From contig DASVQI010000006.1 in NCBI GenBank assembly GCA_036389255.1, positions 310,001-374,000 on the forward strand: DNA of 64,000 bases, written 5' to 3'. Of this stretch, positions 53,223-62,363 are shown piece after piece. The notes beneath the pieces were generated by a model that had not been told where the DNA came from, ran no database searches, and saw only the letters and a program-made list of their open reading frames with translations. The number at the start of each line of letters is the position of its first letter. Position 1 is the first letter of the stretch. A program made the position numbers and the translations under genes. The DNA comes from JACVRN01 sp036389255. GTDB lineage: Bacteria > Acidobacteriota > Blastocatellia > Pyrinomonadales > Pyrinomonadaceae.

Positions 53223-53621
53223 CTTTCAAAACTTACAGGCATAACTAGTCTCGCTCCCTTCGTCAATAAGTCCGTCTCAGAGGAGACCAGACGTGCCTAC
53301 AGAAGAGCCATCTCTGACTTCTTTCTATTCCTAGGGGGCAGGCACCCCACCGAAATAGCCCCGGCCGATGTGCAGGTTTGGCGAGACCCCCTGCGTGCTC
53401 AGAGGAAACGCCCGGCAACTGTGGCTTTCAAACTGGCTGTGGTTCGCTCCTTCTTCGAATACCTAAAAGCAGCAGGCGTTATTCCTCTGAATCCTGCTTC
53501 GACTAAACTCGTGCCCCCACCCGAGCTTCCAACAGAGCCCGGGGGATGTGCTCTGACGACAAAAGAGGTCAGGTATCTTCTGAGCGGCCCTGACAGAGAG
53601 AAATCAGAATATGACGAATAG
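53223..53621 (+). pseudogene. Truncated tyrosine recombinase (N-terminal fragment)
   Basis: Begins 12 bases after the tRNA. The frame reads SVSEETRRAYRRAISDFFLF, then ATVAFKLAVVRSFFEYLKAA and LTTKEVRYLLSGPDREKSEY, which is the SAM-like core-binding domain of phage/XerC-type integrases. It stops at 53621 before any of the catalytic R-H-R-Y residues, so it cannot recombine. An integrase fragment directly beside a tRNA gene is a classic trace of an integrative element. Confidence 0.85.
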
Positions 53622-53664
53622 CTATCTCCATGTAGAGACCTTTGAGCGCAGTACCTTTATCTAA

Positions 53665-55143
53665 ATGACAATTAATACTTCTAAGCCTGATCTAACTTCT
53701 ATTGCCCTTCGCGCGATGATAAACGCCGGTCTGGTCGCTGATTTTACGGCCGAAGTCCTCGGGGAAGCTCAAGCTCTGACGGAGACGGGAGGTGAAATAA
53801 AACCCGTCGGCTCTGTCAGAGACATGCGGGAGTTACTTTGGTCTTCCATTGATAACAGCGAATCGCGCGACCTCGACCAGGTAGAGTACGTCGAGCGGCT
53901 ACCGGATGGGCGCATCCATCTGCTTATCGGTATAGCTGACGTTGATGCGTTCGTCCAGAAAGGTAGTGTTATTGATCGGCGCGCCTTCGTTAACACAGTG
54001 TCAGTTTACACCCCCGCGATCACCTTCCCCATGCTCCCCGAACAGCTTTCGACCGGGATAACTTCACTGCTGGAGGGCGAGGACAGGCTCGCCCTTGTGA
54101 TTGAGTTGGTCTTAAACAGTGAAGGTGTAGTTTCCTCAAGAGATGTTTACCGCGCCCTCGTTCATAACCACGCCAAGCTGACTTATGATGAGGTGGGTGC
54201 ATGGCTCGAGAATCAGTCTCAAATCCCCGGGAGCATCGCTAAAGTTCCCGGGCTAGGGGAACAAATAAGGCTACAGTTTGAGACGACAAATCTTTTACAC
54301 GCCCTGCGGAAACAGAACGGGGCGCTCGAACTTGAGACTGTAGAAGTCGAGCCCGTCCTCTCGGGTGGGGAAGTCATCAGGCTCGATATAAAACGGCATA
54401 ACCGCGCGCAGCAGATCATAGAGAATTTCATGATAGCGGCGAACACGTCTATGGCCGAGTTCCTGGAGGAACGAGGAGTGCCTTCTCTACGCAGGGTCGT
54501 GCGTACGCCCGAGCGTTGGAGCTTAATCGTCAAAATGGCTAAATCCTATGGTGCCGCTCTTCCGCCACGGCCAGACTCGCGCGCGCTCTCGGATTTCTTA
54601 GATGAGAGAAGAGCTAAAGCTCCTGCGAAATACATTGATCTCTCGCTTGCCGTTCTGAAGATGATGGGGTCGGGGGAGTATTTGGTAGAGGAGCCCGGGC
54701 TCGAGCAGGAGGGGCATTTCGGGTTAGCGGTTCACGATTACACACACTCGACGGCACCGAACCGGCGATACCCGGATTTAATCACACAGCGATGTCTGAA
54801 AGCTGCGATAGACGGTGGAAATTACCCTTACACCAGAGGCGAGTTGGAAGAAATCGCCGAAAGATGCAACCGGATGGAAGACGCCGCGAGAAAAGTAGAG
54901 CGGATGACGAAAAAAGCGGCAGTAGCTGTGCTGTTGAGCGGCCGCGTCGGCGAAATCTTTGACGGAATCGTGACCGGGGTTAAAGAGAAGGGAACGTTCG
55001 TGCAACTTGTCTCACCACCCGCCGAAGGGCGAATCGTCAAGGAAGAGGAAGGCTTATCTGTAGGAGAGAAGGTGCGTGTAAGATTGGTCGCTACAGAACC
55101 GGAGCGCGGGTTCATAGATTTCGCTTATGTAAAACAGGATTAG
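53665..55143 (+). CDS. RNB-domain exoribonuclease (RNase II/R family)
   Basis: 492 residues. The RNB domain includes SSIDNSESRDLDQVEYVERL (the catalytic Asp cluster), then IGIADVDAFVQKGSVIDRRA, VHDYTHSTAPNRRYPDLITQ (conserved HDYTHST.PNRRY.D) and a C-terminal S1-like domain (EIFDGIVTGVKEKGTFVQLV). It lacks the N-terminal cold-shock domains of full RNase R (about 800 residues), so it is a short form. It should degrade RNA 3' to 5' in the cytoplasm. It follows the integrase remnant by 43 bases and precedes the carboxylase gene by 89. Confidence 0.9.
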   Translation: MTINTSKPDLTSIALRAMINAGLVADFTAEVLGEAQALTETGGEIKPVGSVRDMRELLWSSIDNSESRDLDQVEYVERLPDGRIHLLIGIADVDAFVQKGSVIDRRAFVNTVSVYTPAITFPMLPEQLSTGITSLLEGEDRLALVIELVLNSEGVVSSRDVYRALVHNHAKLTYDEVGAWLENQSQIPGSIAKVPGLGEQIRLQFETTNLLHALRKQNGALELETVEVEPVLSGGEVIRLDIKRHNRAQQIIENFMIAANTSMAEFLEERGVPSLRRVVRTPERWSLIVKMAKSYGAALPPRPDSRALSDFLDERRAKAPAKYIDLSLAVLKMMGSGEYLVEEPGLEQEGHFGLAVHDYTHSTAPNRRYPDLITQRCLKAAIDGGNYPYTRGELEEIAERCNRMEDAARKVERMTKKAAVAVLLSGRVGEIFDGIVTGVKEKGTFVQLVSPPAEGRIVKEEEGLSVGEKVRVRLVATEPERGFIDFAYVKQD

Positions 55144-55232
55144 GTTTAGGATAGCTTACTAGCCGAGTTCGGAGGCAAACCCATAAGTCGCACACACTTT
55201 ATCTCCTCTTAGAGATTAGGGATAGACCAGAT

Positions 55233-58034
55233 ATGAGAAGTGATAAGGAATCCTCTAAAAGTTTATGGAGCCCGGAAGACCAAGCACAGCGCTTGGCCGA
55301 ATTGACCGTTGATGAGCCGGAGGTAAAAGAATCGCCTCTGCGCCGTGACGTGCGCTCACTAGGCCGCCTTCTCGGCGAAGTTTTAAAGGAGCAGGCGGGT
55401 GAAAGGCTTTTCAATCTAGTCGAAGAATTAAGGCTGTTGGCCATTCAGTATCGGGACGCAACACTCGATGAATCGGGTGGCCCGACCAACGACCCAGACC
55501 AACTGATGAAGGCCGTGGCTCAAACCGCAGCCAATCTAGACCTGGTTGAAGCGTATCGCCTGACAAAAGCTTTTGCCATCTATTTTGAACTAACCAACCT
55601 GGCCGAGACGAATCATCGCAAGCGCCGCCGCAGAAGTTTACAGCTTGCGGCAGACGGACAACCTCAGCCAGGTTCCATTCGCGCATTGCTGAGGCGTATG
55701 CACGAAGCGGGCTATTCTTGTGAGGCTGCGCTTGAGGAGCTGCACCGAGTAGAAGTGATACCGGTATTTACGGCCCACCCAACGGAAGCGGCGCGCCGTA
55801 CCGTTCTCTTTAAGCGCCGACGCATAGCTGATGAGCTGGAGAGACTGGACAGGCTACCGCTTACGGAATCGGAAGCGCGAGCCAGAGAGTCCTCAATCCT
55901 CGCGGAGATAACGGCTCTCTGGCAGACGGATGAAGTGCGGCGTCGTCCTCCGACGGTGCGCGACGAGATTAAGATGGGACTGGACTATTATTCCGGCTCC
56001 CTTATCGAAACCCTGCCGCGTCTTTACGAAGAGTTCGCTGATGCTTTCCGTGAGACTTATCAATGTGAGGTTGAAGCAGGCGAGCTTCCCATCTTTCTCA
56101 GATTCGGCTCTTGGATAGGCGGCGACCGTGACGGCAACCCTAATGTCACGCCCGACTGTAGCCGCGAAGCACTTGTGATGGCTCGTCACGTTATATTAGA
56201 GCAGTACCTTCAGGCGGCGACCCAACTGATGGCTCGACTCAGCCCTTCGGCAAGACAGGCAGGGGCTTCAACCGAATTGCTTAGTGCCCTGAAGCGTTAT
56301 GCAGAAAGGATGCCGCTAGTCGCCCCACAGAACAGCACGCGCGCAGACGACGAAATATACAGGCGCTATCTGGATTATGTTTTAGAGCGCCTGCGATTGT
56401 CGCTCGAAAGCCCCCGTGAGCCGGATGCTTACCCGAATGCAGAAGAGTTTGCTTTCGATTTGAGATTGATGCGCGATAGCCTTTCGTCAAACTCCGGCAG
56501 TCGAATCGCGCGCCTGCTAATTGATCCGCTCCTGATACAGGTCAATGCCTTCGGCTTTCATCTGCATACTTTGGACATACGCCAGCACGCGCGCGTTCAT
56601 AGCCGGGCTATCACGGAGCTATCCAACGGCACGAATGCGAATGATGTTGGAGCGGTTTTCTTATCCGATTCGCCTTCGGAGGAAACGCGCACGCTGCTGG
56701 ACACAATGCGCAAGGTGGCGGAGTTGAAGCGAGAGTTTACGCCGCGCGCGATTCGCAGCTACATTATCAGCGGCGCGAGCCAGACCCAAGACCTTCTGTC
56801 ACTCATCTGGCTCTTGCGCCTGTCGGGCGTTAGCTTAGAGGCTTCACAGGAAGCTGACGACCCCGGCTTAATGCCCGTACCCCTCTTTGAATCAATTGAG
56901 GATTTACGTAACTGCCCGCGCGTATGTCGAGAGATTTGGTCTTCGCCCGATTACCAGCCCCTGCTCGATTCCTGGGGGCGACATCAGGAGGTGATGCTCG
57001 GCTATTCGGATTCAAACAAAGACGGCGGGATGCTCACGAGTGCATGGGAAATCTACAAAGCGCACCGCGCGCTACATGAAGTCGCCGAAGAGTGCGACGT
57101 TAAGCTACGCCTTTTTCACGGGCGCGGCGGCACTGTCGGCAGGGGCGGAGGGCCAACGCACCGTGCGATTATGGCGCAGCCCGCAGGCGCCTTCAGCGGC
57201 TCTTTTAGAATTACGGAACAGGGGGAAGTCCTCAACTGGAAATATTCCGACCCCATTCTGGCGGAACGCAATCTTGAGCTGATGGTCGCCGCCTCTCTGG
57301 AAGCCCTGACGCGACCCGGCGGTCAACAAATAAACGAAGCCGGTTGGGCGAGCGTTGTAGAGGAGTTGTCTCGTAGCGCTTTCGCCTTCTACCGCGAGCG
57401 GATTGCGGAGAGCCCGGATGTGCTTACTTACTTTGAAGAGGCCACGCCCGTTCGGGAGCTGGAGCATGCGCGCCTGGGGTCACGGCCCTCTCGAAGAGGC
57501 CAGACGCGGGGACTGGAAGATTTACGTGCTATCCCGTGGGTCTTCGGCTGGATGCAGAGCCGCCATGTGTTGCCCGGCTGGTTTGGCGTAGGCCACGCTC
57601 TAGAACAGTTTATAGGCGGGGACGAACGGAGAGAGCGCTCTTTACGCACCATGGCGGAGGAGTTTCCGTTCTTCTCTGATCTAATAGCGAACGTCGAGAT
57701 AGGGATGGCGAAAGCCGACCTGACAATAGCTCAACACTACGCCGACCTGGTGGAAGATTCCGGCATTAGAGAACGCGTCTTCCGTATGATAAGGGATGAA
57801 TTCGAGCGCACCCAAAGCTTAATTCTGCGGCTCACGGGACAGAAAAAGCTGCTAGACAGGAATCCTGTGCTGGCCCGCTCTATACGCCTTCGCAACCCTT
57901 ACGTTGATCCAATGAGCATGATTCAGGTTGCGCTTCTCAGGCGCAAGCGGCAGGGCGAAGAGGGAGAAGCATTAAATTACGCGCTGGCGGCGACCATCAA
58001 CGGTATCGCCGCAGGACTGCGCAACACAGGGTAG
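55233..58034 (+). CDS. ppc: Phosphoenolpyruvate carboxylase
   Basis: 933 residues, the normal length. All main motifs are present: VFTAHPTEAARRTVLFKRRR (catalytic His), WIGGDRDGNPNVT (bicarbonate/PEP-binding), LGYSDSNKDGGMLTSAWEIY, LFHGRGGTVGRGGGPTHRAI, and the canonical C-terminus INGIAAGLRNTG. It catalyses PEP + bicarbonate to oxaloacetate + phosphate, topping up the TCA cycle. It is cytoplasmic. The gene has a housekeeping character and marks the chromosomal side of the tRNA boundary. Confidence 0.97.
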   Translation: MRSDKESSKSLWSPEDQAQRLAELTVDEPEVKESPLRRDVRSLGRLLGEVLKEQAGERLFNLVEELRLLAIQYRDATLDESGGPTNDPDQLMKAVAQTAANLDLVEAYRLTKAFAIYFELTNLAETNHRKRRRRSLQLAADGQPQPGSIRALLRRMHEAGYSCEAALEELHRVEVIPVFTAHPTEAARRTVLFKRRRIADELERLDRLPLTESEARARESSILAEITALWQTDEVRRRPPTVRDEIKMGLDYYSGSLIETLPRLYEEFADAFRETYQCEVEAGELPIFLRFGSWIGGDRDGNPNVTPDCSREALVMARHVILEQYLQAATQLMARLSPSARQAGASTELLSALKRYAERMPLVAPQNSTRADDEIYRRYLDYVLERLRLSLESPREPDAYPNAEEFAFDLRLMRDSLSSNSGSRIARLLIDPLLIQVNAFGFHLHTLDIRQHARVHSRAITELSNGTNANDVGAVFLSDSPSEETRTLLDTMRKVAELKREFTPRAIRSYIISGASQTQDLLSLIWLLRLSGVSLEASQEADDPGLMPVPLFESIEDLRNCPRVCREIWSSPDYQPLLDSWGRHQEVMLGYSDSNKDGGMLTSAWEIYKAHRALHEVAEECDVKLRLFHGRGGTVGRGGGPTHRAIMAQPAGAFSGSFRITEQGEVLNWKYSDPILAERNLELMVAASLEALTRPGGQQINEAGWASVVEELSRSAFAFYRERIAESPDVLTYFEEATPVRELEHARLGSRPSRRGQTRGLEDLRAIPWVFGWMQSRHVLPGWFGVGHALEQFIGGDERRERSLRTMAEEFPFFSDLIANVEIGMAKADLTIAQHYADLVEDSGIRERVFRMIRDEFERTQSLILRLTGQKKLLDRNPVLARSIRLRNPYVDPMSMIQVALLRRKRQGEEGEALNYALAATINGIAAGLRNTG

Positions 58035-58148
58035 AATGCAGAAAATTATATAGAGAAGTAAGCAGGTCTATCCAACGTAAGCACGTTCTGATTGCAACCT
58101 GGAATTAGAGGGCTACAGGTTCCTGTTGAAAGAGTCAACTATATATGG

Positions 58149-58535
58149 TTATTGCCAGCCGCACATTGAAGGTTCTGATAGGGCAATCTGCTTAAACCGC
58201 TCCGCATAGGGCTCAGCGTATGCCTCAACCGTCCTCCTGATTCTGGAGAAGAGGACACACCGGGAGTGCTTTCCCGGGATGCGGTCGCGCAGGTAAAGCA
58301 TCGCATTAGCTTCTCCCCAGTATTCACGGTCTTCCCATATCTCTACGGAGGTTCCACCCATCTGCCGCGCGAGATTTAGCAGGCGCGGGTCGCGTGCGTT
58401 GTGGCCGTTATTCAAGAAAATTCTTTTATAGACAGGCATCAATTGATTCTGTAGCCGGTAGAGCGCGGCGTCCATGCTGAGCGCGCGGTTCACATGTCCG
58501 AACTCGTGCGCGATTTTAAAGGCCCGGAAACTGGA
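58149..58535 (-). pseudogene. C-terminal fragment of a zinc metallopeptidase (HExxH)
   Basis: The frame opens at an in-frame stop near 58538 and reads FRAFKIAHEFGHVNRALSMD, carrying the HEFGH zinc-binding motif. It continues through VEIWEDREYWGEANAMLYLR to its stop at 58149. The N-terminal part is missing; at the 5' side it abuts an IolB-like fragment on the opposite strand. I cannot name the peptidase family. The fragment is probably not expressed as a functional enzyme. Confidence 0.65.
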
Positions 58536-58921
58536 CTAGCTGGCCCCCGCACGAGCACTCTCGCATGCTGGAAGAGGCATATCTTTACATAGACATGCCT
58601 GAGCCTTCCTTCGGCGTGCAGTTCGTTTACACAGACCCGCAGAAGCCAGAGCTGGTGCAGGTCGTCAGAGAAGGCGACTGCGTGCTGATGCCCAAAGGTT
58701 ATCATCCGAACGTTGCCGCGCCCGGCTACATGCGCACGGACAACACGGCTGCTCTGCAACAGGACGAGACCCGTAATCGGCAGATACTCGAACGCATCCC
58801 CGCCGGCCGCTGGGGAGAGCCTTCTGATCTGGCAGGTGCCGCCGTGTTTCTTTCCTCCACGGCAAGCGATTACCTGCACGGCCACGTCCTGGTCGTAGAC
58901 GGCGGATGGATGGCAAGGTAA
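58520..58921 (+). pseudogene. Chimeric fragment: IolB-like isomerase joined to a KduD-like dehydrogenase end
   Basis: The first part (PGNWTSWPPHEHSRMLEEAY, GVQFVYTDPQK, VLMPKGYHPNVAAPGY) matches IolB/5-deoxy-glucuronate isomerase. From about 58725 it continues MRTDNTAALQQDETRNRQIL and ERIPAGRWGEPSDLAGAAVF to VVDGGWMAR, the C-terminal end of an SDR such as KduD. The switch falls at a shared APGY, suggesting deletion through short homology. The SDR lacks its Rossmann start and catalytic Ser-Tyr, and the isomerase lacks its start, so neither should work. Confidence 0.75.
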
Positions 58922-59214
58922 AAGTGGCTCATAATGAGCCAAGGCGAAAAGGTGCCCTGGGCCGGGGAGTCCTTTAAGATGTAAGGCGAGTATTGCAGCG
59001 CCCCGCCTAATAAGCTTTGGGATGAGAATTACAGCCATAAATGAGCCTTCAGTTAGACCCTACGCTTAGTTACGGTCTTGTCGAGTATCTGAGAATTCTG
59101 GAGATGCTCGGGGAGCATGGATGGTCAAGGTCGCGTTGCATCCCGCATAGCGGGCACCAGATGGCGCTAGCGACCGTGTAGAGTAAAAACCCAAATAGGA
59201 ACGGCTGAAAAGTT

Positions 59215-60162
59215 TTGAAGCGCGCAGAGAACGTCACTGGCGAGACCGAAGCCAAAGCACATACTTACTCTGTTGAAGATTATACGGCAGGGGCCTACCT
59301 GTCTATGCTCTGGGGCGCGTTCGCTTTCGCTTCAATGGGTGCTCTGGGCCATCTTGCGGGCGAGCGCTGCAGCTGGCAACTCGTAGCACTGGCGCGCACC
59401 TCTCTTGCGCTCATCTTCGCCCTCCTCTTTGCTCTCGTTACAAGCGTCCGGCTCGTCTTCCTCAAGCCGCGTACGCTCTGGGTGCGAAGTATCTTCGGAA
59501 GCATAGGCATCCTGTGCTCCTTTTATTCTCTGACCCACCTGCCCATTTCCACATCGCTCACGCTGTCAAACACTGTTCCCATCTGGGTGACATTACTCGC
59601 GTGGCCAATCTTAGGTTATCGCCCGACGAAACAGATATGGCTGGCTATCGCGGCCGGTATATTGGGAGTCATTCTCATACAGAGGCCCTATTTTCAAGCG
59701 GGGAATCTGGCGGGCCTGGCCGCGATTGCTCATGCCGTTTCCTGGGCTATTGGGATGCTTGGATTAAACAGGCTGGGAAAGGTTGACCCTCTCGCCGTGG
59801 TCGTTCACTTTGCCGGAGTCTCCACAGTCGTTTGTCTGGTCTTCTTCATCCTGACGGGGGCTGCGGTCAGCTACGGCAATCTCGGTGATAGCGCACTCAT
59901 GATTATACTAGCTGGCGTCGGCATTACGGGGACAATCGGGCAGTTGGGGCAGACTCGGGCTTTCGCGCTCGGCCATCCTTCAAAGGTTGCCGTCGTCGGC
60001 CTGACGCAGATAGTCTTCGCCTGCCTCTTCGATCTCATCGTGTGGAAACGGCGCTTCGACGTGTGGACTGTCTGCGGCATCCTGCTTGTGATTGCACCTA
60101 CCGCGTGGCTGCTTCTTAACAGCCCCCTACGCCGAAATGAATCAATCCATTCAACGACCTGA
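59215..60162 (+). CDS. EamA/DMT-family transporter
   Basis: 315 residues from TTG 59215. About ten membrane helices in two EamA repeats: the first begins SMLWGAFAFASMGALGHLA and the second after HAVSWAIGMLGLNRLG. Typical EamA strings such as SLTLSNTVPIWVTLLAWPIL are present. It is an inner-membrane carrier of the drug/metabolite transporter superfamily, substrate unknown. Its place beside pectin/uronate remnants could hint at a sugar-acid or metabolite role, but that is only context. Confidence 0.85.
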   Translation: MKRAENVTGETEAKAHTYSVEDYTAGAYLSMLWGAFAFASMGALGHLAGERCSWQLVALARTSLALIFALLFALVTSVRLVFLKPRTLWVRSIFGSIGILCSFYSLTHLPISTSLTLSNTVPIWVTLLAWPILGYRPTKQIWLAIAAGILGVILIQRPYFQAGNLAGLAAIAHAVSWAIGMLGLNRLGKVDPLAVVVHFAGVSTVVCLVFFILTGAAVSYGNLGDSALMIILAGVGITGTIGQLGQTRAFALGHPSKVAVVGLTQIVFACLFDLIVWKRRFDVWTVCGILLVIAPTAWLLLNSPLRRNESIHSTT

Positions 60163-60191
60163 TAATTAGATTTAAGATAAAGAGAGGGTTC

Positions 60192-60305
60192 ATGAGCGCG
60201 GGAACTCGTACGGCTAAAGGCAGCACTCTCGTCATACTCCTTATCCTGATATTACCATCGGCAGGAGCGGGCTACGCGGATTTCGACTGGTTCAGGGTGG
60301 AGTAG
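60192..60305 (+). pseudogene. Short secreted fragment, probable 5' remnant
   Basis: 37 codons. A good ribosome-binding site (GAGAGG) precedes ATG 60192 and a signal peptide follows (TLVILLILILPSAGAGYADF) before an early stop (WFRVE). A true start signal with such a short product suggests the truncated 5' end of a once longer exported protein. The parent cannot be told. Confidence 0.5.
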
Positions 60306-60341
60306 CAGCTGCAATTATAGAAGTGACCAGCGCCGCTGACG

Positions 60342-61361
60342 TTAACGGCTTGTGGACGTACGGAGCGACTCTCCGGGCCTCCATCCATCAGCGCCGCCGA
60401 GGACTTTCTCAGGAGTAATAGCTCTGGCCTCCCTCGCACTTAACTGGTGCGCCCACGCTACGCGAGTGCGCGGATTAGCACCTGGCCCACGGCTTCCAAA
60501 CTCTACATAACGAACAGTCCTTTCACGTTCGGGAAAATTCCAGTTGTGCCAGCCTTCGGGACGAACTACCGAGGTCATCTCGGTATTCAGAAAACTCACA
60601 CTGGAAAAAGCTCTCCAGGGGCGTCCCAGATAAGTTTTCACGGAAGCGTTTGCGCCCGTGATTTTACAGTTCGAGAAGACGAAGCCGAAAGGCTGGTTAT
60701 CGGGAGTGGAAGCGGCCGTGATGTAACCGTCCCTGAGACAGTGTATGTGGCAGCGCTCGAAAAAGGCGGTCGCCCCGCCGAAGATGAAATCTACGTGCCC
60801 TTCTATGTAGCAGTTTTCAAAGTAGTGTCGGCCGCGATTAAGAAGTATGGTGTCCTCCCAGCCCAGGAAACGGCAGTTGCGAAACCTCACGCGGTCGCCG
60901 TCAACCCTGACGGCCAGAGCCTGACCTACAGGGCCAGCAGAGTTTTCAAAGGTGATATTCTCGGCGGTGAAATCGTCGGCGTCAATCTGCGTCGAAGGAG
61001 TGCGGAACGTGCTAATGGGCTTGCCGTCCTTACCCTGTATGTTCGCGTGCAGGTCATAGGTGAGAATTGTCTTGCTCGCGTCCTCTCCGATCAGGTGAAA
61101 GAAGCGTTTCTCACGCTGCACGTAGATAAGTTCCTTATAGACGCCGGGCTTGATGCGTATGATGACTGGATTGTCACGCGTACCGGCAGGCACGGCCATA
61201 ATGGCTTCCTGCACACTCCTGTACTTTGCGCTCCCATCGGCGGCGACGACGATTTCTGTTTGGGGGGTAGCCGTCGCGGGGTGCGCGCCAAAGGCTAGAT
61301 GCGCGAGCATGGCCAGGATTAGGAGAGTGACTGCTCCATGCAAAGAGAGATTCGGCTTCAT
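60342..61361 (-). CDS. Pectinesterase (CE8)
   Basis: About 339 residues from ATG 61361, which begins a signal peptide (LHGAVTLLILAMLAHLAFGA). Beta-helix motifs of CE8 follow: QIDADDFTAENITFENSAG, GQALAVRVDGDRVRFRNCRF, GHVDFIFGGATAFFERCHIH (catalytic Asp) and YLGRPWRAFSS. The usual QDT before the second Asp reads WEDT, a mild departure. The enzyme removes methyl esters from pectin outside the cell. Beside it lie a polygalacturonase fragment and IolB/KduD remnants, so this looks like the survivor of a pectin-use locus. Confidence 0.9.
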   Translation of the reverse strand: MKPNLSLHGAVTLLILAMLAHLAFGAHPATATPQTEIVVAADGSAKYRSVQEAIMAVPAGTRDNPVIIRIKPGVYKELIYVQREKRFFHLIGEDASKTILTYDLHANIQGKDGKPISTFRTPSTQIDADDFTAENITFENSAGPVGQALAVRVDGDRVRFRNCRFLGWEDTILLNRGRHYFENCYIEGHVDFIFGGATAFFERCHIHCLRDGYITAASTPDNQPFGFVFSNCKITGANASVKTYLGRPWRAFSSVSFLNTEMTSVVRPEGWHNWNFPERERTVRYVEFGSRGPGANPRTRVAWAHQLSAREARAITPEKVLGGADGWRPGESLRTSTSR

Positions 61362-61396
61362 ATCAGTATAAAGTTTGAGCGTCATCTACATCATAA

Positions 61397-61675
61397 AAGG
61401 ATTACACGGTGATGAACTCGCCCTTCTGGGTGAACCATCTCGTCTACACTGACCACGCCACTGTGCGGCGTGTCCGAGTGGACAGCCACCACGCCAACAA
61501 CGACGGCGTGGACATAGACTCAACCCGCTACGTGCTCGTCGAGCGCTGCTGGTTCCGCACCGGCGACGATTCGGTAGTGGTGAAGTCGGGGCGCGACCGC
61601 GACGGCCGCGAGATAGGGAGCCCTAGTGAGCACGTCGTCGTCCGCCACAACGACATGGGCGGCGAGGATGGCTAG
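61397..61675 (+). pseudogene. Internal fragment of a GH28 polygalacturonase
   Basis: Open from just after a TAA at 61394 to TAG 61675. It carries the GH28 core MNSPFWVNHLVYTDHATVRR, HHANNDGVDIDSTRYVLVER and FRTGDDSVVVKSGRD, equivalent to the NTDGID and DDCIAIKSG catalytic regions. Both the N-terminal and C-terminal parts of the beta helix are missing, so it cannot fold as a full enzyme. Divergent from the pectinesterase gene. Confidence 0.85.
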
Positions 61676-61747
61676 GTTTTTATGTGAGCCATCCGAAAAT
61701 TAGTGTTCTGACCTAATAGACTTATCTACAGAGTCTCATAGCGGCAA

Positions 61748-62275
61748 TCATGTGCGGCGCTCGTGCGGTTTGGATATTCGTTCATTCGTTCGTCTCGGAT
61801 TGTTGAAATTCAGGATTGCCAATAAATGGAAGGTAAGAATTACAGTAGCGGTCGCGATCGTCAACCAGTTCAATTTCCTCCACAATTCGATGGTATTCAT
61901 CATGTCCGGCGCAAAGTTGCCACCAACTGTTGCGGCCACCACTCCTCCGATAGTGATGATCATCCAAATTTTCAGGGGAAGCATAATCCACGCGATAAGC
62001 GTCGCCCGCCCTAACCAGAACCTTGCCCCTGTATCGAGTTTAATGGTCAGAAGCCATGCAATCAGAGAGGCCAGAAAGACCCAGGGGTTAACCCACTTGA
62101 AAAAGTAAATCAGGAAATGGGGCACTCTAAAGTAACTGAGTATCGAATCGGGAGGATTATAACTCCACAAGGGAACGAGCATCACAGCGTTGAAGATATA
62201 ACCTCCGAGCCAGATCCCCCAATAAATGGTCGCGATGAAGAGGAACAAGCGGGCCATGTATTTACGAGTCACCAT
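61748..62275 (-). CDS. Four-helix membrane protein of unknown function
   Basis: 175 residues with membrane helices at about residues 8-32, 60-80, 92-115 and 138-160. No motif recognised. ATG 62275 is preceded by AGGAGG. It follows the larger membrane protein at 62364 on the same strand by 88 bases and may share its transcript. Confidence 0.6.
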   Translation of the reverse strand: MVTRKYMARLFLFIATIYWGIWLGGYIFNAVMLVPLWSYNPPDSILSYFRVPHFLIYFFKWVNPWVFLASLIAWLLTIKLDTGARFWLGRATLIAWIMLPLKIWMIITIGGVVAATVGGNFAPDMMNTIELWRKLNWLTIATATVILTFHLLAILNFNNPRRTNERISKPHERRT

Positions 62276-62363
62276 ACAATTTGCCTCCTATGCTTTTCGT
62301 CATAACCGTTTGGCTGTTCGTCAAAGACTTGCCGCCTGACGTTTATCATGACGGCATATGTTT

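Noticed and set aside
60447..61298. Long plus-strand open frame opposite the pectinesterase
   Set aside because: It is the antisense shadow of the pectinesterase, has no ribosome-binding site and shows no family motif.
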